Source: Alitta virens (taxonomy: Eukaryota > Annelida > Polychaeta > Phyllodocida > Nereididae). From it: a stretch of DNA of 64,000 nt. Each line of letters begins with the position of its first letter. Position 1 is the first letter of the stretch. Of the stretch, positions 23,071-36,017 are shown in pieces. The stretch lies in contig OW028574.1 in the NCBI GenBank assembly GCA_932294295.1, forward strand, positions 52,698,797-52,762,796, given 5' to 3'. The position numbers and the translations under genes were made by a program. Under the pieces are notes generated by a model. It was not told where the DNA came from. It saw only the letters and a program-made list of their open reading frames with translations, and did not search any database.

Positions 23071-26000
23071 ATGATGCTAGTCACAATATGCTTGATATGT
23101 TTGCTAGGTAAGTATGATCACTTGAAGTTTATTTATCTTAAACTTAACACGTAGATTTAATGACAAACCATTAATATTATACTGTGGTACAGTTTAATTA
23201 TAGGAATGTTTGCCATATAAAAACAGCAATATTTTGTTGTCGAATGACTAAGCACATGCAATATTTCCTTACTAGGCACAATTCACAATGTAGGTTGTCG
23301 ACATTTCAAACATATAAAACAGTGTACAGTGTATATCTGATTTACAGATATTTATCGATAGATTGATTAAATCAAACACCTACTCTTTAGACTAAGTAAG
23401 TAGTCCTTTATGTGAGCCATATATACAAAAAGTACACATAAGATGTAAAAGGAGTCCAATAAAACTTCATATTAGATAACTATCCATCCACCATTTGTTA
23501 TATTTTCAACTGGAATCAAATCCCGAATTGCAAGCCAGCTTGGCCCGATGTTGGCCCAACTTTGATCCGACATTACGCCGATGCGACATGTTATCCTTGA
23601 TATCCTTTTTTTGACCGAACAATTAACTGTCTCAATCCAATATACCAAAATATTGGACAGTCACCCAATAGAGAAAATTTCAGATTGGGTTGACATCGTT
23701 CCAATGTTAGCTGTTGGTGGCCATTGTCTGTCCGAAGTCGAGCTGATGAGATCAAATTGGATAAACACAATTCAATGGAAAATATGTGCTATTAATTTGC
23801 CATAATAAAAGGGGGCCAGGGGAGGGGGTGTTTGCTGGCAATACAATATTTGCTAGTAAATTTCGAGTGCCTAGCATATTACTGACCAACAGAGAGATTA
23901 TCTTAAATGTTGATTACTCTGTTTTATAAACAATCAGGGTTGGCTGAAGATATTCAATGGTCTCTAGCAGCTTAAATCTACAAAAAATAACAACCAATAT
24001 GACGTGGCAGAGGCACTTTGAAAAAATATTTCATTGCCTGCCAGTGTAACCATTTTTCCGCTAGGCACTATAATGAATCCATTTTGTTTTTCAGGATTAG
24101 TTGGTTGTGTTGAATACAAAGGCTGTGTGAAAAACTCAATGATACAAGACAATTTTTCTTGCAGTGATACATACTTGGCCTACAATTAAGAGCTTTTGCA
24201 CATTGAATGACATTCGCAGTTCAAACACTTGCAATGAACCTAGTTAAAGTTCAAGTCAAATCAATTTGAATGACTTATTTATGTGATTTTCTCTTTATTA
24301 ATATTTCTTTGCATACATTTCTTCAGCAGATCTTCATATTAATTGTGCTATGAACAGTTGAATTTATATTCTGATTTGAGATCTTTCACCTGAAACTTTT
24401 TTTTCAGGCTCAACTGGTTGTGTTGAATATAAGGGCTGTGTGAAAAACTCAATGATACAAGAACATATTTCTTGCAATGATGCAATGAAGAGGATATTCA
24501 TAATAGACGCATACTTGGTGAATCATCAGGGATGCAATATAACAGGAATAGTTATACATCCAGATCAGCATCTCTTTGAAACAGAAATTACTAACAAAAT
24601 GTGCAAAACATGCAATGCAAAGACAGAGTGTTATTTTTTTTATAACCAGTTGACAATATACAACCTCCCTCAGTATCAAGAATACCCCTTTGTTGTTATC
24701 TACACATGTGAATGGTGTAAGTATAAGCAGTAAATTCCTGAGGAAGTTATGTATTTTTATGAAAAATGGGTCTGTTTTATTGTTTAGTCCAAGCAACAAC
24801 TTAAAATATATTTGATGAGGAATGATCATAGAGTAATGAAAGTATAAAAAAATATAAACGAGATAGCAATGGAATCACAACCAGTGACATTTTATCACAA
24901 TAACTAAATAATGTGTGCTTACCAGTATCATTGAGCAAATCACATATGATACTCAAAATAATTCTTTGCTCAAATCAGTATTTTGTGATCAGTATTTGCA
25001 GATACTCCTGTTGTCCAAGTTCTGCGTGACAAAACCTTCAGTTTGTCAGGCAACCAGTTTGTCTTTCATAGTCAGGATTACCCCAATGAATATGCTGCCA
25101 GTAATGCATATTGCAACATTTCATCATCTCATAGCAACCTGTCCATATCAGTAACTCTGAAAGACTTGTATCCAGCTGATACAAACACCATGGATTATGG
25201 ATATTTTTGCATAAAATCATCAATATCCTCTGAATGCATGAAACAAGGCATTGCCAACTACCTCGGCTCCTCTGGATCAATTTCTGTGCACAGCTTGCAA
25301 AGAACAGGTGCCATCCCAGATCCTATCAGGTTTTATTTGCTTATACAAGGTATGCCCCTTTTGTTTAATTAATTTTTCAATTTAAAGTTCTTCCATATAA
25401 TGACTTTTGGTGACAGTCGGTCAATTGTTGACTAATACAGCGGATAATCACAATAAATAGTCCCTTCTACGTTAACAAATGACAATGTAAAATTCAAGTA
25501 TTTAGCCAAAATAAATGTCTGTGATGCAAATACTATTCTTGGTGCTGTCATAGCTAGAGAGCTTAAATGTGTTAAACATATGGTTCTTGGAATGAGTAAA
25601 GTAACTTGAAGCATGTGTTTCTAGCCAAATATGAAGGTAGCATTCCAGTAGCGCACCAAATTCAGGAACTAAAATATTGATGGTATATTTTGATTGGATG
25701 GTTTTAGGCACCATGAGATTTTATGTATTTTAAATTTTTTATGTACAGAATAACGTGGTTTTATAAATGTTGATTTAATTTTTTTAATTAAACTGTGATA
25801 TTACACCAATGTGTATGCTTTTTAACATTGTTTGTTTTTGAAAATATTTATATATAATACATCTACTCTTGTCTCCATGGTCATATATTGTCACACTTCA
25901 CTAGCTGTAAAAGAAGGCCGAGCAGACCAGAGACCTACAGATGATCATATCTGGTTACATTGCTTCAATGCTTCTAGGAAAGGAATGCAAACTACGAGGT

Positions 26001-28823
26001 CACCAACTCAAAGCAGTGTTGGTAAGAATCAGAAATACAATATCATACATCTATGTTAAACTTTATCAGAAAATGTCTTACTTTAGTTATCTGGAAACTT
26101 GTCATTCATCATAATTAACCCTTTACTTACTCACAGGGCCCCCCAGTACATTCTCATGGCAGGAAACTTCAGCACCAACGAATTTAGGTAAAGATCAACT
26201 ATATGAAACTGAATATATCCTAAAAGGATAAAACAAAATATTGAAATAATATGCAGAACAAATTTTACATTCTTCCAGAAGCTGAAGATGTTACGACTGC
26301 ACGAGGTAAGAGCTTCAACAGATGCATGCATATTACAGCTTATGTTGAATCGTAAGATTACATATAAAATTTTTTTTAAAAAGCCTCAATGATGCAGGTT
26401 TTAATATGAAGGTCTTAAACGGTACCCATGCCCGTAATGTACTTGTGTACTTTTAATATGATTGACTGCTTTTGATGTATTACCTACAATGTCCTACATG
26501 TCACTAATATACCTTGATTGTGTATTAATAAACATATATATATATATATATATATACCGTCTAATTTTTTTATTTTCCAAACCCAGTTTCCACTCGTGGT
26601 GCGATCATTGGAGGTACACTTGCTCCAGTCATTGTGATTGCCCTGGGAATTTTAGGGTTCTTATTGTGGAGGAGACACCGAGGAAAATGGTCAGTAGTGC
26701 ACTCTAATCACAGTTGTTTGTTTTGAGTTTTTTTTTCTTATCCATATGTGAACATGCATGTGATATTTTAAATCAGCCAAGATATTGGTTGAACTGCAAT
26801 CTGATTGGTGTATTAAATTAATCATGGCTAATTTATCAAAAAAATATTAGTTGTGTGATAAAAAAAAACTAAAATCGAGGGGGGGGGGGGGCTGGTGAGT
26901 AGTATAGTTGTTTAACCCTCAGCGAATGTAGGTGGGCGGGTTTGACACTTTTTGGTTTATGGAGCAGAACGCTAACACTAATGCACTTGCCCTAACAAGA
27001 TTCCATACAGTAATACTCTATATGGCATAGTTGTGCCTTTTGATAGTCAGATTGACAGGTATGTTTTACAAAATTTGGAAAAAATATTTTTTTATTTTGT
27101 TTCGGGAGCAGAACTCGCGCACATGTAGTAAATTATAGTCCTTTCACTTTATGAACTGCATTTTGACATCCATATAAATTTTAAAACTAATGGAAAATCT
27201 AAAAATATGCTAAAAATTGAGTTAAACTGTATATCCAGAGTAGAACTCCAGCACTAGTGCACTTACCCTAATGACATTTCATACTGTACAGTTAAATTCG
27301 CCACGACAACGAAATTTGCCACTTGAAATAAGCTGAAATAAACTCTTATTAGATGGCTGTCGGAGCTATAGAATACTGGCAATGATATAAACAATTAGTT
27401 ATGTAACAAATCGTGAACTTGCAAGGTGCAAAAATCTCCCCAGGAGATATGGGCTGTTGTTTTCAATACAGCATTAAGTACAAAAGCTCAAAAGTCATAT
27501 TTTCCATAGGCAATGGTGAAACACTAGATATTAGTAAATATATATTTACATTATTCTCAAAGTTGAAAAAACATCTCACACAGCTGTAAGAAACACCATC
27601 TGAGTTTGCCCTGTGTGTTTCCTATTTATTTGGAATTAATTTTACATCACTGATTGTGATTGTCTTGCACAAAGTTAATGTAATGTCTAGGTGCTGTCAA
27701 CTTGTTGACCTACATAAATTTTGAACAATGTTGATGCACTTGTGTACTATGTGGTCATTCTGTTATTCCCCAATTCAGCTTCATCACTTGAAATACTGGG
27801 TGATATGGGCTGAGTGATCTGCTTTTCCATACAACACAGAATGACGTTCATGTTATGCCCAAATAAGAGAACTGAAGACTTTGCCATTTCCAAATAAGGA
27901 CGAAAAGTGTACGGCTGTAAAAATCGGCTACACTACAGTTTATGTGACGAATTGAAATAAGTAGAAGGGTTTAGCTACATAATAAAACTTAAATTGTGAA
28001 AATCGGACCATAATTGACAGAGTTATGGCTTCAAATAATCGAAGATGTTAATGACACTTGTGATGCTGCATTCAGTCTTGTTCCCATTCGGAATATAGCA
28101 GTATAGCCTGGCTTTGTGCACGCTTTATTCGATAACTCCGTCAATTTTCATCCGATTTAAAACAATTTAAGTTCCAAATGGCTGAAGTTTATTGGGGAAT
28201 AAAAGGAAAACAACACCTGTCCCAGATCTGTTCTGACAGGTCAGATTTGGAGGGTGCTACATAGTATGGACCCACCTCGCCTGATGTGTCAAAACAGATC
28301 AGGGACTCGTGTGGTTTTCCTAGAGGAGTCGCCACACTTAACATATACAGGTGTTCATCATTTCAAACATGTCCAATATATGGCTTTTAATAATCATCTT
28401 CCATTTTAATATAGGAACAGCTTTAATGATAAACAACACATCCAGCCAGAAGCTATGGCTTCCTCAGCAACTTCAGCTGTGGAGCATGATTATGTTAATG
28501 CACCAGAGAAAAAACACAGTGAAGTCAGTTATGAACCCATTGCTCACAACCTATTCAGAAGCGGTGGTGCAAATGGAGGGGTTCCAATTCACCCCAAAGA
28601 AATAACCAACAGCTCTAAAACACTCAATCGTGTTGAAGTCAATGGTGATATGTATGCTCTGCCAGGCATGATCAGTACCAAGAAAACTATTAAACCAACA
28701 AAACCCCCCATCCCAACCAAACCTCACCTCACTTCAAAAGAGTCCATACCATCCACACCAGAAGATGATGATTTCGTTGATGATGTCGAAATTGTCGACA
28801 ATGCCATCTACCACAGAATTTGA
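23071..28823 (+). CDS. Lectin-like/CUB-like transmembrane receptor, copy D (long tyrosine/proline tail)
   Basis: Exons: 23071-23107, 24408-24716, 25002-25349, 25905-26021, 26279-26305, 26587-26689, 28415-28823. They total 1350 nt, 449 aa, phases consistent. The signal peptide (MMLVTICLICLL) is unlike that of copy C, but the lectin-like and CUB-like exons are nearly identical to it. The stalk is 12 residues shorter than in C. The helix (GAIIGGTLAPVIVIALGIL) is followed by WRRHRGKW. The 136-residue tail has no similarity to tail C. It carries DYVNAP (Y340, pYxN Grb2-type), VSYEPI (Y353, fits the ITIM consensus), MYALP (Y394), IYHRI (Y446), a PPIPTK stretch (411-416, PxxPxK SH3-ligand type) and an acidic EDDD segment. 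Probable signalling receptor, possibly inhibitory; partner and ligand unknown. A TATAAAA occurs at 22932, 139 bp upstream of the start. Confidence 0.8.
23525..23752. repeat. Dispersed 'ttggcccgatgttggccc' repeat in intron 1 of receptor D
   Basis: Two pieces (23525-23595 and 23684-23752) share the gatgttgg / gagctgatg words with the repeats in the copy B introns. Confidence 0.45.
24095..24177 (+). pseudogene. Broken exon 2 remnant in receptor D
   Basis: After a good acceptor (tttttcag ending at 24094), the phase and first 75 or so bases match exon 2 of both receptors (LVGCVEYKGCVKNSMIQDN). The match then stops at about 24170. The following sequence equals the intron upstream of exon 2 in receptor C (from about 11115). 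The join shares the word 'cttgg', a microhomology. If spliced in, it runs into a stop after a few codons. It looks like D's own older exon, cut by the arrival of the duplicated block. Confidence 0.75.
26690..28414. other. Last intron of receptor D
   Basis: About 1.7 kb, unrelated to the matching intron of receptor C. It contains an 11-bp G run (about 26880), and two diverged copies of a 'gcactagtgcacttaccctaa' word near 26970 and 27255. No exon like transmembrane exon 6b of receptor C was seen. Confidence 0.4.
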
Positions 28824-29389
28824 ACTCAAGTATAGATGTAGCTAGGGGCTTTAGCAAATTTCGCTATTGACTGGAACTTATGATAATTAGTAGGCAAACT
28901 TCCATAATCAAGATTATTGGCATTAGCTATCTTCAAGGTAGAAATAACTAATGTTGTGAAATGGGCAGTATTATTCAAGGCCTACCTGCATAATATTACA
29001 ACATGCAGACTTGGAAACTACACAATAAACTGCAGAACATCCAACGTTGTGAAAATAACAATTGTAGATGATATTACAAGTACATGTATAAAGACTTGTG
29101 CTTATTGGTGATTTTGTATGGAAGAAATAATTAGTGCACAAAAGGAGGAGTTCTGTATGAGGCGAGTGAGACAAATTTGGCTGTACAATTGAAAAAAATT
29201 AAGACAGAGTGTCTAAGCCTTGCTTTAGTATATATATATATAGATATGATACTTTTATAATGTTATGTACTTAAAAATCTCTGCTCATACTGTAATTTGT
29301 TTTCTGTTTAATTTTTCCAAATGCTCGTGTTTTATCATTTGTACTTGCCATGTAGGCCTAAATAACATGTAACTAACTTAAGTCATATG

Positions 29390-29395
29390 AATAAA
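29390..29395 (+). promoter_or_regulatory. Poly(A) signal of receptor D
   Basis: AATAAA lies 567 bp after the stop at 28823. No earlier exact match was noticed in the 3' untranslated region. Confidence 0.45.
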
Positions 29396-29558
29396 CTGAA
29401 TTACTCATCTAGCAAATGATCCGAAATATACAATCATATCTTTCCCATCGCACTCAAGCAGTGTCCGTCCAAGGTTCAATTTCCACTAAACGAAGCCTTA
29501 GCACCGGCATATTTCCAAATAAATAAAAAGTTGCAAAAATTATACGTCTTGTTTTGGT

Positions 29559-30620
29559 AATTACCGTCCTGTCTCATTACTTTCCAGTGTCTCTATGGTC
29601 ATCGAGAGGCTATGCATAACCAGTTGTATCAATATGTAAATTCAAACCTGTTCTTATGTATGGATTATGTATCAGTATGGATTTAGGAGTTGTCACTCCA
29701 CCAAATATGCAACTATGAAAGATTGATAGAATTGTAGATAAAATTGAACATAGGGAAATCCCAATAAACATTTTCCTAGAACTCTCGAAGGCCTTTGACA
29801 CACTGGATCATGATATTTAATCTTAAATTAGAACATTATGGTGTTATGGGAAATTCCCTTAATCTCTTGACAAATTATTTAAATGATAGGACTCGCCTTA
29901 CTGAATTCAATAAAGTACACTCAGACTTTCTTCTGCTTCAGACAGGTGTTCCCCAAGGCTCCATATTGGGCCCTTTGTTATTTATGATTTATCTGAATGA
30001 TTTAGTTAATTGCTGGTATCACTTTAAACCTACCATATATGTAGACGATACAGTTTTAAAGGCAACTTTACAATTATTTGGCAATTCCGCAGATCTCATC
30101 AATATTGAACTTATAGACATACATAATTGGTTTAAAGTAAATAAACTTTCATTAAATGTCAATCAGAACCACTGATATTCTTAGTAATATTCTAAAATTG
30201 CTTTACGCTTCTCTAATACTACCTCATTTAAATTATGGTTAATTTTTAGGGGGAACGTGATCAGAAAAAATATTGAAACTTCAAAAGAATAAATCTGTAA
30301 GATTAGGCTAATAGTTAATGCAAAATACAATACCCACACTAACCCAATTTTTAAATCACCCCCTCTCTTGAAAGTAACTGATATCTTTAAGCTCCAGGAA
30401 TTCAAATTTATTTACAAACTTTAAAATAATTTATTCCCAAATTATTTCCTATCTGCTATGTTCATCAGAAAATCAGATAAACATGATAATAATACAAGCC
30501 TACCTAGAAACCTTATAATAAATACCACAGTATAGACAATCTCTTTCCCTTTGCACAATTAGATATAGATTGCCCTCCACTAGGAATAACTCCGCAACTA
30601 TTATAAATTACAAATAAACA
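29559..30620 (+). mobile_element. Degraded non-LTR retrotransposon (LINE) reverse transcriptase
   Basis: Conceptual pieces in several frames follow the order of a LINE reverse transcriptase: NYRPVSLL (29559), YGFRS then STKYATMK, LELSKAFDTLDHD, GVPQGSILGPLLF (in the open stretch 29795-30175), YVDDT in place of YADD, and a C-terminal region with LKVTDIFKLQEFKFIYKL near 30370. Frameshifts and stops show it is dead. It resembles jockey/CR1-type elements; the clade is not certain. Confidence 0.85.
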
Positions 30621-31150
30621 ATTGAATTCTCATTATTTAGGGGGTGGGAGGAGAAGGGAGTTAATCAGTCAAGTAATATAGGTAGAAGTTCACAAAATCA
30701 ACACAAGGGTATTGTTGGAGAGCAGCACCATTATGGCTTCGAAGAATTCCGGTCTTATGTTGGTAAGAAGTTAAGAATTAGCTGAATTCTCATTGGATAT
30801 GGGCTTAATGATTATTTTAATTAGGACCTAAATGAAGACAGGTAAAACAAATTAAACTGATTTACTATGAACTGTGGGTGACAAATTTGCCCTGTCAGTT
30901 CAGAGCTATGGCTTAATTTTCAGGTGGGTTTGTGCTAAATTATTCCACACTTCACCTTACCCCAATTAACTTGTTTTTATGATTGAATAGTAAGCTAGCT
31001 GTCAGTTGTAAATTAAAAGGTATAAGTAAATGTTTTGTACTCTTTAACCTATACGAATATATGCTTCTTAGTCCCTGCCACCAGATGGCACGATGAGACA
31101 GTACGGCGCGCCCTCTGTGAGAAGTTTTGCTAACTATGTAAACAAACATC

Positions 31151-32906
31151 ATGGCGCCGTGCTTAGGGCTTGTCCGTCGGTGGTGCTTAGCAAAGCCAAA
31201 GCAGATGCTTTATCGGTATTTAGGCAATCCAATTTGGCAAGCACATAGGAATAGATATTGTGCTTCTTATGCTAAAGACTCAAATGTGCATCGTGCACTC
31301 AGTGCATCCTGTAGGCATGTTTTAACCAAGTTTCCTAGCCATTCAAATAGCATCCTGTACCAGACATCTTCCCTGTGTTCTGTCAGATCGTTCAATTCAC
31401 CACGCAAATCAACTTCAAATGATAATCACCATAAGAAAGATGCCATTGAGGATGAAGATCGAGGATTGGTAAGATGACCACTGATGACATGTTAAATATG
31501 ATGTTATTATTATAGGGCTGTACGTGTAACATTTTAATTTATCATATATATTCAGCTGTAACTTCTATGGTGAATAGATATCTACATAGTGCATTTTCAA
31601 TTATTTGCAGCTTGTGAGATTCAACCATGAGAACGGTGGGTATATCATCATGATCATCTATATAGACAGGATTCTCTGCTGAGTTATGATAGAGTTAGCA
31701 ATAATATAATGTTTATAACTAGCCTTTTAAGGAGTCTTTGAAGCCAGCTACACACAAGAAGATACTGTCACAGCTATTAGAGACTTAGTTCTTGTCTCAC
31801 AAGGACAGTTGTTTTCAATTATGGACAGACATGATGCTTTTCAATTTCTAACTTTTTCATGTATATCTTGATATTTTTTATAAATTGATGCTTCTATAAA
31901 CGTTTCTATTTAATTTTTTCATAATTTGGTATGTCATCTCAAAAACTGCAGTCTGAATTTGTGTAGCAGACCAGTACCACTGGCAGGCTGAGTGGCTGGG
32001 TCTTCCACAGCGACATTATCAGCATTGCCATGGACCCATATTCTAACAGGCCCTGTTAGCTCATGTTAATAGTCAGGCCCGTAGCCAGGCTGAGGCAGAG
32101 GAGGCGGCCGACTCCTCTGATTTTGGGACAAATTAACCAATTTTTTGGCAAACTTGGCAATAAATTTGTTTTTGATGGACTTTTTTGTTAAAAAATATAT
32201 CACATTTGTGACTTGCCTTTGTACATAAACTAAAGACACTATTGAGTGTACATCTCTTGCAATTAGGTCGGAAGTTATAAGCCTATTGAACTTTTGGAAG
32301 TGAAGGCCATGGAAGTCTGGCTACGGCCCTGATAGTGTTAAATAATGTCATATGAACGTGAGGCCTTAGTATCTCGAGTTGCTGTTGGGAGCTAGGTTGA
32401 CACGTCTATAATTAAGATACAAAACAATATTGATCAATTGCAGGGTACCTCTCATGGTGTAGAAACTGCTATCTTGCCACAACTGCTGGGGCTTTAATTT
32501 TTGCTCAAGACTCAACAGTTGCCAATGCAAAAGAAGTTGGAATATGTAAGACTCGATGTATCATGAAATTGTTCATTATTTACGATTTATGAGATTATCA
32601 TGGACATATAGTTACTGTATGTCATTATATTTAATACAATTGATTATTATTTCAGTGATAATCTTCCTGGGAGGACTCAATTTAATAAACGGTACATTTT
32701 CCTACCTGTACTTCCTGGTTCAGTTGCGGAGGCAGGGTCGGATGAGTTTATCAGCATCCCTGATCCAAGTCAGTTTGGCGATGATTCATATTCTGCTTTG
32801 GTTGGCGGCAATGGCCATCTACATTGGAATTGTGGAAGAGGACACGCAGGATATAGAGACTGACATAATAGAAATTTTCACTGCAGATCCTAGGTCGAAA
32901 CGATAA
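31151..32906 (+). CDS. TMEM160: Transmembrane protein 160 homologue
   Basis: Four exons: 31151-31468, 31611-31635, 32444-32545, 32656-32906. They make 696 nt, 231 aa, with consistent phases. The first 105 residues are Arg/Ser-rich and lack acidic residues, as in a mitochondrial targeting region. A conserved core follows: HENGGYLSWCRN, then a short segment with FAQDS, IIFLGGLNLINGTFSYL, LVQLRRQGRMSL, and HILLWLAAMAIYIG, giving about three membrane segments and an acidic tail. The order and spacing match vertebrate TMEM160, a small mitochondrial membrane protein of poorly known function. The insect-to-human conserved part is full length; the N-terminus is longer than in human. The ATG sits in an ATCATGGCGCC context typical of a housekeeping promoter. 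A MITE lies in intron 2. Confidence 0.85.
32074..32331. mobile_element. MITE with 'cagggccgtagccag' terminal inverted repeats
   Basis: Ends are caggcccgtagccagg and the reverse complement ctggctacggccctg. The 5-bp word 'atagt' flanks both ends directly, consistent with a target duplication. It is related to the element at 36881-37040 and lies in intron 2 of TMEM160. Confidence 0.75.
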
Positions 32907-33053
32907 AGATATATTTTTGACTTAATTCTTGAGACAACATAAATTATATATATGCTGCAACTGCAGATAGGTCGCTTTGAAAATTACTTTTTTTCTCCAG
33001 TATTGCTCTTTAATGAATCAGTCAAGTACACATGAAATGACAACATGTATGAT

Positions 33054-33059
33054 AATAAA
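33054..33059 (+). promoter_or_regulatory. Poly(A) signal of TMEM160
   Basis: AATAAA lies 148 bp after the stop codon at 32904-32906. Confidence 0.55.
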
Positions 33060-33794
33060 TTTGTTTTTAAAAAGTGTGACTTATGTCGCAGTTTAATGTT
33101 TTCCTGGAGGGTTTTGATATTTTGGTGGACACCAATTTTTAAGTGGGACTTTCTAAATATACATCTTCCAATTTGGGGGGGGGGGAGTAATTGCTACAGG
33201 TTCATGGTACGCCACTAGAGGGACAACTCTTGCAACACTGGGAGTGATATCTGGTGGTAAAAATGAGGGAACTTGGATTCAATCTACATTGTATTGCCGC
33301 CATCTCTTACAGTCTGTTATATCCTTTGGGCAGGCATGTTCAATCATGAGCCTTCCTCAACTCCCTGGGGGGGGGGGGGGGATTACAGTCAGGCAACTGT
33401 AGTCGGCGTACACAATTAAGCTATGTGATCACCTCATAATTACGCCTGCCTTAGCCTGGCAGCTAGTCATACAGTATAAGCTTCAAATCTAGTAGCTAGT
33501 CCTCTAGTTTTACCATGCACCCATGCAGAGGAACCAGAAAACACTCGCAAAAACCTCAGGATTTGGTCACTGAAAGAACGGAAGAAATAGTGCTTGGTGT
33601 GAGGTGTAATTTGCAGAAGTGCTTACATTAGGCTTGAATTATGAAGTCTACCAGCATCTTTAGTGAAAGGTACAAGAGCTGTTTATTGAAGTACAAGGAC
33701 TAAGAGCTACTAAGGTGACAACGGTCATAACTTACAACCGAGAGGCTTCCTTTGATTCAAGTGTTATGGTTTCAGATACTTGTAGATCTTTGAT

Positions 33795-33870
33795 ACCTGG
33801 CTGGTGCAGTGGTTCAGCACACTAGCTGGTCTATGGAGGTTCTGCTCAGGTTCGATCCCAGATTAAGAAG
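33795..33870 (+). repeat. tRNA-derived SINE head
   Basis: A-box-like TGGTGCAGTGG and a consensus B box GGTTCGATCCC about 45 nt later. The stems expected of a real tRNA are not seen. Confidence 0.5.
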
Positions 33871-35765
33871 CCTTTTCTAAGCCAAAGCTTTTTAAAAGGT
33901 CGAGTTCATTCCGTGTCAATGTTGAGGTAACTAAATTTTACGAACCAACCTATTATATGGGTGAAATATGTAACATTGGGCTGACACAAAGTCATATCAT
34001 ATCATATCATATCATATCAATATGTCAAGCTACCTGTATATAACTATATTATATAGTCAGCATTCCAAATGCAGATAGCATTCCAAATCGGACCAGCATC
34101 GTTTCTACTTCGAATATGTTAGCCTAACTAAAGTTATTTAAAAAATGACTGTTTCTACTAGACTATTCTTTCTAATCTCTCAGACAATGTTCTATACCTG
34201 CAGTAGTTTCATTCTGGTCCACTTGGGTCCCTCTAAGAAGAAATCCAATAACCTCGAAGGTGTCAATTGGATTGCAGATTCATAATGTGAGAGCACGTTT
34301 ATTTGGATAAATATGCCCTCTTTATGTAACCCTATGCCATGTGTGGCTTGTGGCGAGATGCCATTTGCTCTCTTTTGTGCACTATACATAATGGAAGAGG
34401 CTGGTTTAGGCTGAAAGAGAGTCAGCCATAGACCTACACCTGGCTGAACTGTAAAGAAAATTTGTGCTGGAACTGTGGGCTCCTCTGGTTTGATCCATGC
34501 AGGAAGTTGCCAGCTTTTGTAAACTTTAGGTCACAATAAATAAACTGCAGCTTCAAGAATGTTTACATGTAGCCTCAACATTTAAGTCACCTTTTTTTAA
34601 AATTGTTTTCAACAAAAAAAAACTCAATGGCAAGGTGAGAGGTTAAACACAACACAAGCATAGGACCCAAACTTGGTGGACTTTAATGACGAGATGGTCG
34701 TTCTAATGAGGTGGTTGGTCTTAAAGCAGGGTTCTGCTGTATAAAAGTTTCACATTGAAAATCTCTTTGAGCAGAAAGTTAGTCAAAGCAGCTCAAAGAA
34801 AGGTTTGGACATTAATTTCAGTAACTTTGGCCATATTCGACGTAGTCAAAGTCATGTGTCAAACTGACTTTCAAGAAAAAAATTGCCTCAACTTAGGTTG
34901 AATATTTACAAGTTAAAGCTGATTATAACATTCTTCAGAAATGGCCACGTCATTTTAGTTTGTGCTTATAATCAAACATGGTTTCAGAGTACTGGCTGCA
35001 CGTTTCGTCAATTACACTATACTGTATGTAAAATTACACTATACTGTATGTAAACTTAAATCGATTCTGAAATGCTGAGGAATCAAATATTCATTTATCC
35101 CTGTGTTAAAATTAGAAGTTCATTTTCAATCTCAGCTACCCTAAGTTGTGTAAATAACAGGAAATACAACAAAATACATACTGTACAGCCTATTCTAGGT
35201 TTATGTTTTGTTTGGTTAGCCTTTCATTTATTTCCTCAGTTGTACATTGGTCATGTTCGAAAAGGTCAATGACCTTTTTGGGTTGTCAGAACCGACGACC
35301 TTAGGGCAAATGTTAAGAGGACCTGAGATGCCAGATGAGGTCATAAGTGCATAATGGAACAGTTTCTTATATCTTTGCATTCCCAGAGGGCCTCAAAAGC
35401 AACTTAAAGATCCCAGCTAACATTCCTGCAAGGCTAGTGGCATTGCCTTCGAGGCAAGTGATATATCTGGGGGGAAAATACCAAAAACAACAAAAATATA
35501 TATATATATACAGATCGGAAGATTTATGGCCAAAAAATGATAAAATAAAATATGCAGATGGAAGATTTATGGCCAATTATGGTATCCCAAAATAAATAAG
35601 TATAAATGTTTATGTGCAATTTTTGTAACTGGGTTTCAGATACATACAGGCAATATCCAAAAAAGTGAGTACACCAGTGGTGAGCCTTTTCACAACCTTG
35701 TTCCATTAGCTAGTCAAAATATGTTTCATTTCATACAAGTAATTAGTTAAAACAATATGAAATTT

Positions 35766-36017
35766 ACACTCTTAGAAATGATTGTCTGCTTCAGACAAAT
35801 GTTTGTTTTACTGGTGTCCATCCAAAATTTTGTTTAAAATCAGCCAAAATATTGTTTGTTTTAAGACAATGATTGTATAAACCAAACAAAGATGTTGGTT
35901 AGTTCACATGTTCAATGTCTGAGGACAAACAACATTTTGGCTGATTTTAAACAAAATTTTGGATAGACACAACTGAAACAAACATTTTCTGAAACAGAGA
36001 ATCATTTTTAAGAGTGT
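35766..36017. mobile_element. Palindromic MITE (long inverted repeats)
   Basis: Outer ends are acactctt...aagagtgt. The arms share long complementary text ('ccaaaattttgtttaaaatcagcc' in two pieces near 35825-35850 against its reverse complement near 35940-35962). Nearly the whole 252 bp can fold on itself. No coding potential. Confidence 0.75.
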
